A stretch of DNA of 64,000 nt from Methylotuvimicrobium alcaliphilum 20Z (GTDB taxonomy: Bacteria; Pseudomonadota; Gammaproteobacteria; Methylococcales; Methylomonadaceae). The position numbers were made by a program, and so were the translations under genes. The first letter of the stretch is position 1. The number at the start of each line of letters is the position of its first letter. Below, in pieces: positions 37,458-46,885 of this stretch. The notes beneath the pieces were generated by a model. The model worked only from the letters and a program-made list of their open reading frames with translations. It did not search any database and was not told the DNA's origin. Location of the stretch: assembly GCF_000968535.2 (NCBI RefSeq), contig NC_016112.1, forward strand, positions 434,001 to 498,000, in the 5' to 3' direction.

Positions 37458-37727
37458 GTCAAAATTCTCACTGAGCGAGGCTTCGGCGATGAGGCGTCGG
37501 ACATCGGAAAAGGCAAAACTAGTTCGCCCCTTGGCCTGGTGCCGACGCTGCGGATCCGCTTTGATGCGGTCGGAATATATCCAGGTGATGGTGGTGGCCA
37601 TCATACAGAAATGCAGGTGGTTGATCACGGCCTGGGCGTTGCGGCACTGACATTTTTGGCTGCCGATGTCTTGCTTGAGCTCTTTAAATCCGGATTCGAT
37701 TTTCCACCGCGCGCCATAATGGCGAAT
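37458..37727 (-). pseudogene. C-terminal remnant of a transposase
   Basis: Reading the minus strand gives IRHYGARWKIESGFKELKQD, then AVINHLHFCMMATTITWIYS and FAFSDVRRLIAEASLSENFD. This is the conserved end of a DDE transposase; WKIESGFKELKQ includes the last acidic residue and HLHFCMMATTITW is a recurrent family motif. The first two-thirds are missing, there is no start codon, and its 3' end runs into the truncated family A element. The IS family is probably IS4-like, but this is not firm. Confidence 0.8.
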
Positions 37728-37865
37728 TCAAATGGATATCCCTTTTATGTCAACATTTGAATCATAGGCTATGATAGGAACGGTTGAGCGAGGGGGGTTA
37801 GCCGGCATAAGCGCCAACTTAGCGCTCATTCTATGGTGCATTTGCCGCTTTATGAAAAACAACAC

Positions 37866-38096
37866 AGGTTCCGAGGAGGGTACGGTTGCTCGACCGACAG
37901 GCGTCGGCGGCAGGGATAGCTGCCGCCGACGCCTACATGGACGTATTCACCCAGTCCCTAAATTCCATAGCCCATCGGTCATGGTTAATAGTCTTACTAA
38001 TTTAGGGGCTGGGTCCTGTCGGGCGAGTGACCGTACCCACCACAGTTTGCACTTTCATTTGCCTGGCGGTTGCTGGACCTTCATGAACGTTACTTA
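37866..38096 (+). repeat. Family B palindromic repeat, copy 2, with internal module
   Basis: It runs from GGTTCCGAGGAGGGTACGG to CATTTGCCTGGCGGTTGCTG and TTCATGAACGTTA. The module here has the CCCTAAATT/AATTTAGGGG variant. An 11-bp inverted pair, GCGCCAACTTA (37811) and TAAGTTGGCGC (38095), lies outside it. Confidence 0.85.
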
Positions 38097-38204
38097 AGTT
38101 GGCGCCATTGGGGTTAGCCGGCATCTTTTCAGTCCGGTGTTCGATGCCGATTCTTATATTTTTTAATAAAAACAATAACTTAGATATTTTTGGGGGTGAT
38201 GCTT

Positions 38205-39947
38205 ATGCAGAAATGGCAATCGACCGATTTGGATGCCTACCGGCAAATCGGCGATCCGGACGTCGATCGCTTGGTCGCCAAAGTGTTGTCCGATCAGCAA
38301 GGCGAATCGTCCGGCAGGTTCGCATACAATGCGTTACTTTTGCTGGCCGACAAATTAATTGAAGTGCCGGAATTGTCGATCATCGAGGACTCCAGGTTGA
38401 GCCGCCAGTTGAAATCGATGCCGAAACCATTGGCAGATTACTACGATCCGATGGAGGTGCCCGATTGGGTCGACTCGGCTAAGCTGGCTATGGGCGCCAA
38501 GCTATGGCAGGAGAATACGTTGATCACCCTCATCACATTATATGCCGCTAGTCTGCCGGCGTGTTATTTGATGAAAAACGGTATTCCGGCGCTCTACCAA
38601 ACCGAAAAGCTGCGCGAGAAAAAATATATATTTCAACGAATCTATGAAACAGGGTTGATGCTGGCCGCGACGATGGATCAGGGCGGTATCAAAATTGTCG
38701 AGGATGCCGAATTCGAGGACGATCGATTACTCCTGGAAGTTTTACAAAAACTGGATAGCGAGGGACAGTGGCAGCGACAGGGACGATGCTGTTGCCGGAC
38801 GGCTGGAAATTCGAAAACACCGATCGATCCCGCATTAATCCGGGCGGAAATCGAGAAATTACGCGGTAAACCTAAGCGTTATTTATGGGGCAAAGGCTAT
38901 ATTGCCGCCAAAAAAGTCCGTTTTTTACATGCTTCAATGCGTTTCATGCTGACTCAGCCAGGAGCCTGCCGGGCCTGGGGCAATAAAGAGAACCCTCAGT
39001 CGTTGGCCGAAACCATGAGTCACCGAAAATCGCCATGGGACACCGAACGATACGGCGTCCCGGTCAATCAAGAGGATTTAGCCTATACCTTGCTGACCTT
39101 CGGATTGGTCATCCCGAGGGGGCTTGAAACCTGGGGGTTACCGCTTAGCCTTGAGCAAAAAGAGGCCTTTCTGCATTTATGGCGTTTGATCGGCTACATC
39201 ATGGGCGTCGATCAGACGTTATTGACCGATAAATGGGATGAGGCGCTAGCTCTTTATGAGACGATACAGCAGAGGCAAGCAGGACCTTCCGATGAGGGAG
39301 TCGTTCTGACCGACGCGCTGATGGGCTTTCTTGGCGATTACATGCCTCATCTACCGGGATTAGCGCACCGGCTCTCGGCTGCGATGATCATCAATCAACT
39401 AGGGATGGAGCATGCATCCTTCATTTTAGATGAAACGCTAATCAAGGAAACGCGTAAGTTTTGGCGGTGGCCGATATATAAAGTCGCTGCAAAATCTTTT
39501 CGCGGCTATTTGATCATGCGAGAGAAGGTATTCAAACGATTCAAGTATCTTGGCGGTTTGACCGTTAACCGTATGCATGAGGCCAGCGAGTTATTGATCG
39601 ACAGTTGGCAGGACGGTTATAGTCGAAAGCCGTTTTTCGTGCCGGCCGATGCTTCGACATGGGTGCGCGCTCCGGGAATCGATGAAGACTTTTTAAGTCT
39701 ATTGCGGCAATGGCGACGTAAATTATTCGCGAATATCGGTATTGGTTTATTGTTCTTGATCATTGCGATGTTTGGACTGATGGCGTCGGTGCCGATCGGT
39801 TTGGTTTCGGGATGGGCGGCATTTAAAGCGACCTTGATCGTTGCAGTGTCGTCATGGGGTATTTCGCTAGCATGGATGCAGTTCAGACTGCCGGTCGTAT
39901 TCAAGATGAGGCCGGATAACGAGGATTTTTTTAGCGCCTATCGGTAA
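38205..39947 (+). CDS. Oxygenase of the MpaB/latex-clearing protein family (DUF2236)
   Basis: The family groups heme b enzymes such as the rubber oxygenase Lcp and the fungal MpaB. The visible core includes LYAASLPACYLMKNGIPALY, the YIFQRIYETGLM block, the KVRFLHASMRFML histidine helix and VNQEDLAYTLLTFG; these carry the conserved Lys, His and Arg positions of the group. The protein is 581 residues from the preferred ATG at 38205, which has GGGGGTG upstream. Two hydrophobic helices at the C terminus (about residues 510-560) suggest membrane attachment, which secreted Lcp lacks. There is no signal peptide. The substrate is unknown; it could be an isoprenoid or another lipid. Confidence 0.78.
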   Translation: MQKWQSTDLDAYRQIGDPDVDRLVAKVLSDQQGESSGRFAYNALLLLADKLIEVPELSIIEDSRLSRQLKSMPKPLADYYDPMEVPDWVDSAKLAMGAKLWQENTLITLITLYAASLPACYLMKNGIPALYQTEKLREKKYIFQRIYETGLMLAATMDQGGIKIVEDAEFEDDRLLLEVLQKLDSEGQWQRQGRCCCRTAGNSKTPIDPALIRAEIEKLRGKPKRYLWGKGYIAAKKVRFLHASMRFMLTQPGACRAWGNKENPQSLAETMSHRKSPWDTERYGVPVNQEDLAYTLLTFGLVIPRGLETWGLPLSLEQKEAFLHLWRLIGYIMGVDQTLLTDKWDEALALYETIQQRQAGPSDEGVVLTDALMGFLGDYMPHLPGLAHRLSAAMIINQLGMEHASFILDETLIKETRKFWRWPIYKVAAKSFRGYLIMREKVFKRFKYLGGLTVNRMHEASELLIDSWQDGYSRKPFFVPADASTWVRAPGIDEDFLSLLRQWRRKLFANIGIGLLFLIIAMFGLMASVPIGLVSGWAAFKATLIVAVSSWGISLAWMQFRLPVVFKMRPDNEDFFSAYR

Positions 39948-40050
39948 CAATAGAACACGGCTAATTCGGATCCGACAGATGTTCCTTAGGAACGAGCATG
40001 AAATAACTTAAATAACTGTTTTGGAAGGGGGGTTGGTGGCTCGATTGACC

Positions 40051-40129
40051 TCTAGCAGGACGGGGTTTGCAACCCCGTCCCGAAGAAGTGGCTACGACTG
40101 GCCACTGCTCGGACAATTGGCTGTATTCC
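40051..40129 (+). repeat. Family E repeat, partial
   Basis: It includes the perfect palindrome GGACGGGG-TTTGCAA-CCCCGTCC at 40058-40080 and the GAAGTGGCTACGACTGGCCA and CGGACAATTGGCT text of family E. Both terminal arms CCTGATTAGC are missing. It lies just upstream of the hybrid kinase gene. Confidence 0.8.
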
Positions 40130-40204
40130 TAAGTGGTTAAAAAATCCGATATGTTACCAATTAGCGTCATCAGTGTTTCTTTGTCTTTTTATTCAGTGGA
40201 GTAA

Positions 40205-43200
40205 TTGTTGCAAATGCCTGTTCACAAACCGGTTTGGAGCCAGTTGCCCAAATTGGCCGCTAAATTAGCCGCCTTTGAGCAAGCACCCGTTGCTAATTTA
40301 TGGGTCGACGCCTCAGGGGCTATCGGCTATGCCAATGAGCGCTTTTTACAGACTTTCGGTTACGCCGATGACGAATTGAGCGGTATGTCATTGGATCGTT
40401 TAATTCCGTCGCTCGATGTTGATAAATGGCGGGAAGAGTGGTGGCCGCTTATCGAAAATGATCGCTATCTTCCAATTTTTCCTTTGTCTTGGCGGCATAG
40501 CAAAGGAATCCGTATGGAATATACCGTGTCGGTGTCATGCGTCGAAGTTTCCGGATTGAGTTTTGTGGCATTTCATCTGTGGCCCAAATACTTAGAGCAA
40601 AGCAATAACGCTACATTAGCACAAAGCGATGTGTTAAGTGTTTTGCAATGTTTGGGGGAAAGTGTTTGCTTGCTGGATGATTTGGGCGTGATTCGTTTTG
40701 CCAATCCGGCGTTATGTAAGTTGGTCGGCGGTGCAGAGGCGGATCTGGTTGATGTTCCTCTTCTTGAAATCATATCGCCGGCAAAGTCGCATTTAACCAG
40801 GGTTTGGGATGTGTTAAGAAAGAAAAGGTCCGAAACCGAATGCGAATTTGAAAATCTAGCCGGAAAGTCGCTGCATGTGCGTATGACATCGGCACCCTTG
40901 CAAGCTCACGGGCAAGGTTTAGCTAGATATTTGGTCAGTTTTGTCGACATAACCGAGCAAATCAAAATAGCGCGTCAGTTGGAGGCTCAAAATGCCAGCT
41001 ACGAGCGATTGGCGTCCAATGTACCTGGATTCATTTATAAATTTAGGATGACGCCGGAGGGTGTTTTTTCATTTCCTTATGCAAGCCGAGGCTGTAAGGA
41101 AATATTCGGCGTCGAGCCTGCCGCTGTCGCCAATGACGCTACGCCCATTGTACACACGATACATCCGGACGATCTGCCCGGATTTCAAAGTAGCGTTCTG
41201 GATTCCGCGATTCATTTATCCCCTTGGAATTTCGAAGCACGCCAGATGACGGCCAACGGCGAATGGAAATGGTTTCATGCCGCTTCCAGACCGCATTTAC
41301 AGGATAACGGCGATATTATTTGGGAAGGCTTGGTCATGGATGTGACTGCCCGCAAGCGATCGGAGGAAGAATTGGCCAAGGCTAAATTGGCTGCGGAAGT
41401 CTCGGCAAAAGCTAAGGCCGAATTTTTGGCCAATATGAGCCATGAAATCCGGACGCCGCTGAATGCGATCATCGGTCTAAATCGTCTGGTGCTTAAGTCG
41501 GAACTGAATGAAGTACAACGGGATTATTTGCACAAAGTTCAGCTATCTTCGGAAAATCTGCTCGGCATTATTAATAATATTTTGGACTTTTCTAAAATCG
41601 AGTCGGGTAAGCTCGATGTCGAGCATGTCGAATTCAATTTGGATGCGGTATTGGAAAATATCGGCTCGATGTTAGAACCGGTCGCGGCTGAGAAACATTT
41701 GGATTTGTTGATCGACCGCGGGCTGGGGGTGCCATTATGCATGATCGGCGATTCGTTACGCTTGATTCAAGTGCTGACCAATTTGTGCAGCAATGCCATA
41801 AAGTTTACCGAACAAGGCGAAGTCGTTATTTCGGTCAAAACCGAAGGAGACGATCAATTGCGCTTTAGCGTCAGGGATACCGGAATCGGCTTGTCCGAAA
41901 AGCAAAAAAGCCGGATTTTCGAATCATTTACGCAAGCCGATAGTTCGACGACACGCCATTTCGGCGGGACAGGCTTAGGTTTGACGATCAGTAAACACTT
42001 GGTCGAAATGATGGGCGGAGAACTCGGTGTCGTCAGTGCCGAAGGCGCCGGAAGCGAGTTTTATTTTACACTGCCGTTGAATGTCGTTCCCGATAGTCAG
42101 TCAGTCGATCATATGCCGGCTGAATTGGAAGGTTGGCATGTATTGTTGATCTGCGAAAATGAAACAGCATGCGGGATATTCGAAACGATGCTGCGCGATT
42201 TGCGCTTTAATGTGACTCTGTGTTCTCTCGGAAAAATGAAATTACAGGACATATTGCGGGAACACCAAGATTCCGAGCAGTCCACGCTGGAATTGGTTTT
42301 GCTGGATTGGAAAATGAGTGATGCCGATAAGGCGGATATTCTTAAAGCTTTGGAAACGAGTGCGTTCGGGAAAAAGACACCGATCATCATCAATGTTTCG
42401 TCGCTCGAAGCCGAGAGTATCAAGAAGGTATCGGGACAATTCGCCAATATTACGCTGATGAATAAGCCGAGTACGCCGTCTTGTCTGATGGATGCGATCT
42501 TAAATGCTTGCGGTAAGGAGGCATTGATTGAAAACCTTAAAAACCGTCACGATACGGCAAACGCACTATTTTTCGAAGCAGCGGTACGAGGGATTCGAGT
42601 ATTGATTGTCGAAGACAACGAAATCAATCAGGAGGTTGTGCGCAAAACTTTGGAAAGTGCCGGTGTTGTCGTTGATATTGTCAACAATGGATTGGAAGCG
42701 GTAAACCTACTTCGGCAAACTGCCGACGAGCCGATATATAATGCCGTGCTGATGGATTTGCAGATGCCGGAAATGGACGGTTATGAAGCGACGACGATTC
42801 TGCGTAAGGATTCGCGTTTCGATAAGTTGCCCATTATAGCGATGACGGCGCATACGATTGAATCGGACCGGCAACAATGTTTGGCGACCGGTATGCAAGA
42901 TCACATCGGTAAGCCGATCGATCCCGAACAATTATTTTCAAAACTGGCCCGATGGACAGTATTGAGCGGGGATCATGAGTCCCCCGTATTGCCTGAAAAC
43001 CAGGCGCCGACAATGGAGTCGAGTCAATGCTTGCCTGCACTGGCTTCTCTTGAGACCGTTAATGTCCAATCTGCCTTGCGTTTATTGCAGGACGACGAGT
43101 CTCTATTACTCAAACTCTTGCTTAAATTCGCAGACGAACAGGGTAGCGCAGCGGATTCGATCGCGGGGATGTTAGTCGAAGAAAAACCGGAAAATGCAGC

Positions 43201-43660
43201 CGATAAAGCGCATCTTATTAAAGGCGTTGCCGGCAATCTCCATATTTTGAAAGTCTTCGAGACCGCCGCTCAATTAGAATCTGAGTTGCGGCAGTCGGAC
43301 GCGTCGATGGTTGCTGAAGCACTCTCTAATTTTGCTTACGAAATGAATCGATTTGTCGAGGAAATGGACGGTTGGCGACAGCTAAGCGCTACTCCAGGTC
43401 TCGTCGAAGAGTCACGGAATTGTTCGGAAATGACAACCGAGGTTGTCAATGAAACCGTGACATTGTGCGGGCGTTTGATCGATTTTCTGGAAGCGAATAA
43501 TTGGCAGGCAGAAGATTGTTTAGAGGAGCTGGAGCTCCGGATGGGCGGCGGATATGCTCAAGAATTGGCAATAATAAAAAATTATTTGATGGATCTTGAG
43601 TTTGCCGTGGCTGCCGATTGCGTTAAAGAATTGAGGGACCGTTTACGTACGTCGATTTAA
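40205..43660 (+). CDS. Hybrid sensor histidine kinase with PAS, REC-REC and Hpt domains
   Basis: The order is three PAS-type domains (about residues 20-130, 145-265 and 280-395), HisKA with its histidine in MSHEIRTPLNA (about 413), HATPase with DTGIGLS and GGTGLGL boxes, a first receiver (about 655-775), a second receiver with D850 in VLMDLQMPEMDG, and a C-terminal Hpt with AHLIKGVAGNL (about 1001). The first receiver is partly degenerate: its acidic pair reads CENE, but LLDWKMSD and NKPS are kept. There is no membrane segment, so the sensor is cytosolic. TTG codons at 40205 and 40208 follow a GGAG site; an ATG is at 40214. The next gene, a diguanylate cyclase, was probably its operon partner before a MITE inserted. 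Confidence 0.93.
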   Translation: MLQMPVHKPVWSQLPKLAAKLAAFEQAPVANLWVDASGAIGYANERFLQTFGYADDELSGMSLDRLIPSLDVDKWREEWWPLIENDRYLPIFPLSWRHSKGIRMEYTVSVSCVEVSGLSFVAFHLWPKYLEQSNNATLAQSDVLSVLQCLGESVCLLDDLGVIRFANPALCKLVGGAEADLVDVPLLEIISPAKSHLTRVWDVLRKKRSETECEFENLAGKSLHVRMTSAPLQAHGQGLARYLVSFVDITEQIKIARQLEAQNASYERLASNVPGFIYKFRMTPEGVFSFPYASRGCKEIFGVEPAAVANDATPIVHTIHPDDLPGFQSSVLDSAIHLSPWNFEARQMTANGEWKWFHAASRPHLQDNGDIIWEGLVMDVTARKRSEEELAKAKLAAEVSAKAKAEFLANMSHEIRTPLNAIIGLNRLVLKSELNEVQRDYLHKVQLSSENLLGIINNILDFSKIESGKLDVEHVEFNLDAVLENIGSMLEPVAAEKHLDLLIDRGLGVPLCMIGDSLRLIQVLTNLCSNAIKFTEQGEVVISVKTEGDDQLRFSVRDTGIGLSEKQKSRIFESFTQADSSTTRHFGGTGLGLTISKHLVEMMGGELGVVSAEGAGSEFYFTLPLNVVPDSQSVDHMPAELEGWHVLLICENETACGIFETMLRDLRFNVTLCSLGKMKLQDILREHQDSEQSTLELVLLDWKMSDADKADILKALETSAFGKKTPIIINVSSLEAESIKKVSGQFANITLMNKPSTPSCLMDAILNACGKEALIENLKNRHDTANALFFEAAVRGIRVLIVEDNEINQEVVRKTLESAGVVVDIVNNGLEAVNLLRQTADEPIYNAVLMDLQMPEMDGYEATTILRKDSRFDKLPIIAMTAHTIESDRQQCLATGMQDHIGKPIDPEQLFSKLARWTVLSGDHESPVLPENQAPTMESSQCLPALASLETVNVQSALRLLQDDESLLLKLLLKFADEQGSAADSIAGMLVEEKPENAADKAHLIKGVAGNLHILKVFETAAQLESELRQSDASMVAEALSNFAYEMNRFVEEMDGWRQLSATPGLVEESRNCSEMTTEVVNETVTLCGRLIDFLEANNWQAEDCLEELELRMGGGYAQELAIIKNYLMDLEFAVAADCVKELRDRLRTSI

Positions 43661-43709
43661 GTTTAACGCTAATGACACATTCACAATCCTGAGCAGCCGA
43701 ATCCTAAAA

Positions 43710-43940
43710 GGTTATGTTCGCGCTAATGGTTGAAAGGAGGGTACGGTTGCTCGATTGACAGGTGTCGGCGGCAGGGAAAGCCGCCGTCAAGCCTACATGG
43801 ATGTATTTACGGCGTCCTGTCAAGCGAGTAATCGTACCCTCTTCCACGCTCAGTGTTTTGGAAAGCAATCATAGACTATTTCCTAAATGGTTTATTTAGT
43901 AGCAAAGAGAAACGTTACAACTGCTAACGCGAACATAGCC
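43710..43940 (+). mobile_element. Family C MITE, copy 1
   Basis: The termini GGTTATGTTCGCGCTAA and CTAACGCGAACATAGCC are inverted repeats with minor mismatches. The element is flanked by the exact 8-bp direct repeat TCCTAAAA (43702-43709 and 43941-43948). It has no transposase gene and contains a family B-like core (TACGGTTGCTCGATTGACAG, GCGAGTAATCGTACCC). Confidence 0.9.
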
Positions 43941-43960
43941 TCCTAAAAAGGTATAACACC

Positions 43961-44905
43961 ATGACCGAGCCCGATACCATGCAAACGATACTGATCATCG
44001 ACGATGCCAAGGAAAATATCGTCGTACTGTCAAGGCTATTGAAATCGCAGGCTAATATTATTTTTGCGTTAAGCGGAGAAGAAGGCTTGAAAATAGCAGG
44101 CACGAATTTACCCGATTTGATTTTGCTGGATATTTCGATGCCTGGGCTCAACGGTTTCGAAGTGTTGGAGCATTTAAAGCAATCTCAGACCACAGCTGAC
44201 ATTCCGGTTATTTTTATTACCGGTATTCCCGATGCCGAAACCGAGGAAAAAGGCTTGAATCTCGGTGCTGTCGATTACATTACCAAGCCCTTTGCCTCGG
44301 CCGTAGTCAAGGCAAGGGTAAGGCATCAATTAAAATTGCAACGATTGACGACGGCATTGAAAGAAGCCAATACCCGCTTGACACAATTAGCAATGAGCGA
44401 TCCATTAACCGGTGCTTATAATCGGCGTTATTTTTTGGACGCGCTCAAGAAAGAGCTCGAACGCGTGCAAAGATATCGGCATCCCAGCATTTTGATGGTA
44501 TTCGATATCGATCGATTCAAAAGCATTAACGATAACTATGGGCACGACATCGGCGATAAAGTGATCATAGAAATGGTTAAAGTCAGTACGACGATGCTTC
44601 GAAAAAACGATACTTTCAGCCGTTTCGGCGGGGAGGAGTTTACGATTTTGTTGCCGGAAACACCATTGGCCGAAGCCTCGCAAATCGCGAACCGCTTATG
44701 CATGCAAATTGCCCGGACAACAATCGAATCCGGCAATAAAGCCCTTTCGTTTACGGTCAGTTGCGGTGTGACTCAATTGCGCGATGACGATCAGTCTCCG
44801 GATTCGATAATAAAAAGAGCCGATATCGCGCTCTATCAAGCCAAACAGAGTGGACGCAACCAAGTGGTCATTGCCGATGATACAGCCCCTTTGGTATCGA
44901 ATTGA
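43961..44905 (+). CDS. Response regulator with GGDEF diguanylate cyclase output
   Basis: The 314-residue protein has a receiver domain (about residues 8-125; acidic pair in IIDDAK, phospho-aspartate in LILLDISMPG, KPF lysine) followed by a GGDEF domain. The active site reads FGGEEFTILLPE at about residue 223, a functional variant. The RxxD inhibitory site appears as RDDD further on; its spacing is not canonical. It makes cyclic di-GMP when phosphorylated, by family knowledge. The start at 43961 has an AAGG site nine bases upstream, which is directly preceded by the right target duplication of the MITE. The kinase just upstream is the likely phosphodonor. Confidence 0.95.
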   Translation: MTEPDTMQTILIIDDAKENIVVLSRLLKSQANIIFALSGEEGLKIAGTNLPDLILLDISMPGLNGFEVLEHLKQSQTTADIPVIFITGIPDAETEEKGLNLGAVDYITKPFASAVVKARVRHQLKLQRLTTALKEANTRLTQLAMSDPLTGAYNRRYFLDALKKELERVQRYRHPSILMVFDIDRFKSINDNYGHDIGDKVIIEMVKVSTTMLRKNDTFSRFGGEEFTILLPETPLAEASQIANRLCMQIARTTIESGNKALSFTVSCGVTQLRDDDQSPDSIIKRADIALYQAKQSGRNQVVIADDTAPLVSN

Positions 44906-44975
44906 TCGTCTATAAGCAAACGTAATATGGATATGGCTAATGGGCGCGCTGTCTACCGGCTTTTGGGCTATGTGT

Positions 44976-45136
44976 TTATACTCATCGTAGATGAAAATTC
45001 GGCCTCGGGGTGCCCGTCAAAGGACGCCGTGTATACGTCCATGTAGGCTCTATGCCAGCTCCATGCTGGCAAAGCCTTTACCGAGCACCCCGAGGCCTCC
45101 TCCGGCACTGCCGAAATTTGAAGTGCGAAAGGTATA
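44976..45136 (-). repeat. Family A palindromic repeat, copy 8
   Basis: It starts TATACTCATCGTAGATGAAA and ends GTGCGAAAGG-TATA. It has no internal module. It abuts the left target duplication of a family C MITE; the gap from the cyclase to the GAPDH-like gene (44906-45493) contains only these two elements. Confidence 0.85.
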
Positions 45137-45144
45137 TAATTCAA

Positions 45145-45448
45145 GGCTATGTTCGCGTTAATAGTTGATACTTTATGAACTGAAAGCCAAGGATACAACT
45201 CTTAGTAACTTTCCTTTTTTCAATATCACGCCAATGGTTGAAAGGAGGGTACGGTTGCTCGATTGACAGGTGTCGGCAGCAGGGAGCTGCCGTCAAGCCT
45301 ACATGGACGTATTCACGGCGTCCTGTCAAGCGAGTAATCGTACCCTCTGCTACGCTCAGTGTATCGGAAAGCAATCATTGGCTATTTCCTAATGGGTTTA
45401 TTTAGAGTAGGAAAGAGGACCGTTTCAACTGCTAACGCGAATATAGCC
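45145..45448 (+). mobile_element. Family C MITE, copy 2
   Basis: Terminal arms GGCTATGTTCGCGTTAA and CTAACGCGAATATAGCC are flanked by the exact 8-bp direct repeat TAATTCAA (45137-45144 and 45449-45456). It is about 73 bp longer than copy 1 because of extra sequence near the left end, or a deletion in copy 1. It carries the same family B-like core. Confidence 0.9.
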
Positions 45449-45493
45449 TAATTCAAGACCGGTAGACATCATAATAATAACAAAGGGGGTAAG

Positions 45494-46543
45494 ATGAGTT
45501 TACGAGTTGGTATTGTCGGTCTCGGTCGTATAGGTCGAGGCATGCTGCGTGCAAATTACGCCGAACTGACCTCCGGGCGTTTCGATATCCAAGTCATGTG
45601 CGACGTGATGTCGGTGGATCAGGTCGCTTATTTATTGTCGCACGATAGCACTTACGGCAATCCTCCCTTTAGCCTCGACTGCGACGGCAATAACTTGATC
45701 GTGGCCGGTAAGACGATACATTACCAACGAGTCGATAGGCGCCGTGCTTTGCCGGAGGAAGACAGCTTCGGGCATCTGCGTAAGTATGAGCTCGATGTAT
45801 TGTTCGATGCGACCGGTACCGCCACTATCGAAGATTTGCGCTCGATCATTAAACATAAAGTCGCAAAAAAAGTCGTTTGTACCACCAATATAGCCGGTTG
45901 TGATTTGAGTATGGTCTATGGCGTCAACGATAATCAATACGACCCGGCTCGGCATCATGTCATTTCGGCGAGTACTTGTACCGGTAATGCGTTAGTGCCG
46001 TTGTTTTCGATTCTGGAAAAACATATCGGCATCGATTACGCGAGAATCATTACCATTCATCCCGCCCTATCCGATCAGCGTGTACTAGACGGTTATCATG
46101 CGACTTCTCATCTCGGTAGATCCAGTGCGGTGTCGATTTTGCCGACCAAGACCAATGTCGCCCATTCGGCTGCGTTGGTGCTACCGGCACTCCAGGGTAA
46201 GCTCGATTCGCTTTCGTATCGAATTCCCACCGCAATCGTTTCAGTTATCGATCTGACCGCCAATTTATCGAGAGATACGACGCGCGAAGAGTGCATGGAG
46301 TTGTTCGAACATCATGCCCGGACCGATATGGCAGGGATAATTCATTGTGACTACGGAGCCTGGGGACATGAAAAAGCCAGTATCGATTATCTCGGGCTAC
46401 CCTATTCGGCTGTCTTGGTAATGAATCATTTGTCGCTTAGTAATGGCCGACACTTGGGGCTTTCGTTGATGCACGATAATGAATTGGCCTATTGTTCGCG
46501 CGTGATTGACGTATTAGGCGTGTTGAACCGTGGCGGTCTTTGA
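45494..46543 (+). CDS. Divergent GAPDH-family dehydrogenase
   Basis: The 349-residue protein has the full GAPDH fold: NAD-binding VGIVGLGRIGRGMLRANYAE, the catalytic cysteine in SASTCTGNALVP (about C162) and the histidine in TIHPALSDQRVLDG (about H189), spaced 27 residues apart as in classical enzymes. Several hallmarks differ: SNASCTTN is SASTCTGN, the phosphate-site loop reads SILPTKTNVAHSA, and the WYDNEWGYS block is MHDNELAYCS. The enzyme is therefore probably a paralogue with a changed substrate; erythrose-4-phosphate or another phosphorylated aldehyde are possibilities, but not shown. Its stop codon directly touches a family A repeat. Confidence 0.82.
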   Translation: MSLRVGIVGLGRIGRGMLRANYAELTSGRFDIQVMCDVMSVDQVAYLLSHDSTYGNPPFSLDCDGNNLIVAGKTIHYQRVDRRRALPEEDSFGHLRKYELDVLFDATGTATIEDLRSIIKHKVAKKVVCTTNIAGCDLSMVYGVNDNQYDPARHHVISASTCTGNALVPLFSILEKHIGIDYARIITIHPALSDQRVLDGYHATSHLGRSSAVSILPTKTNVAHSAALVLPALQGKLDSLSYRIPTAIVSVIDLTANLSRDTTREECMELFEHHARTDMAGIIHCDYGAWGHEKASIDYLGLPYSAVLVMNHLSLSNGRHLGLSLMHDNELAYCSRVIDVLGVLNRGGL

Positions 46544-46762
46544 TATACCCATCGCAGATCAAAATTCGGCACCAGGGTGTTCGTCAAAGGACCCAGCCCC
46601 TAAATTAGTAAGACTATTAACCATGACCGATGGGCTATGGAATTTAGGGGCTGGGTGAATACATCCCTGTAGGCTCTATGCCAGCTCCATGCTGGCAAAG
46701 CCTTTGCCGCACATCCTGGCGCCTCCTCAGGCACTGCCGAAATTTGAAGTGCGAAAGGTATA
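46544..46762 (-). repeat. Family A palindromic repeat, copy 9, with internal module
   Basis: It begins TATACCCATCGCAGATCAAA immediately after the TGA of the GAPDH-like gene and ends GTGCGAAAGG-TATA. The module has the CCCCTAAATT variant, the one also found in family B. Confidence 0.88.
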
Positions 46763-46885
46763 GATCACGACCGAAGAAAGCCATGGCTTGAAGCGATAAG
46801 GTTGGATTGATCTTAAGAGTCGGGGTATAGTCCAATCTTGATCGACTGATGTAATTGATTAACCAAGTAATTTAATGAGGTTATT

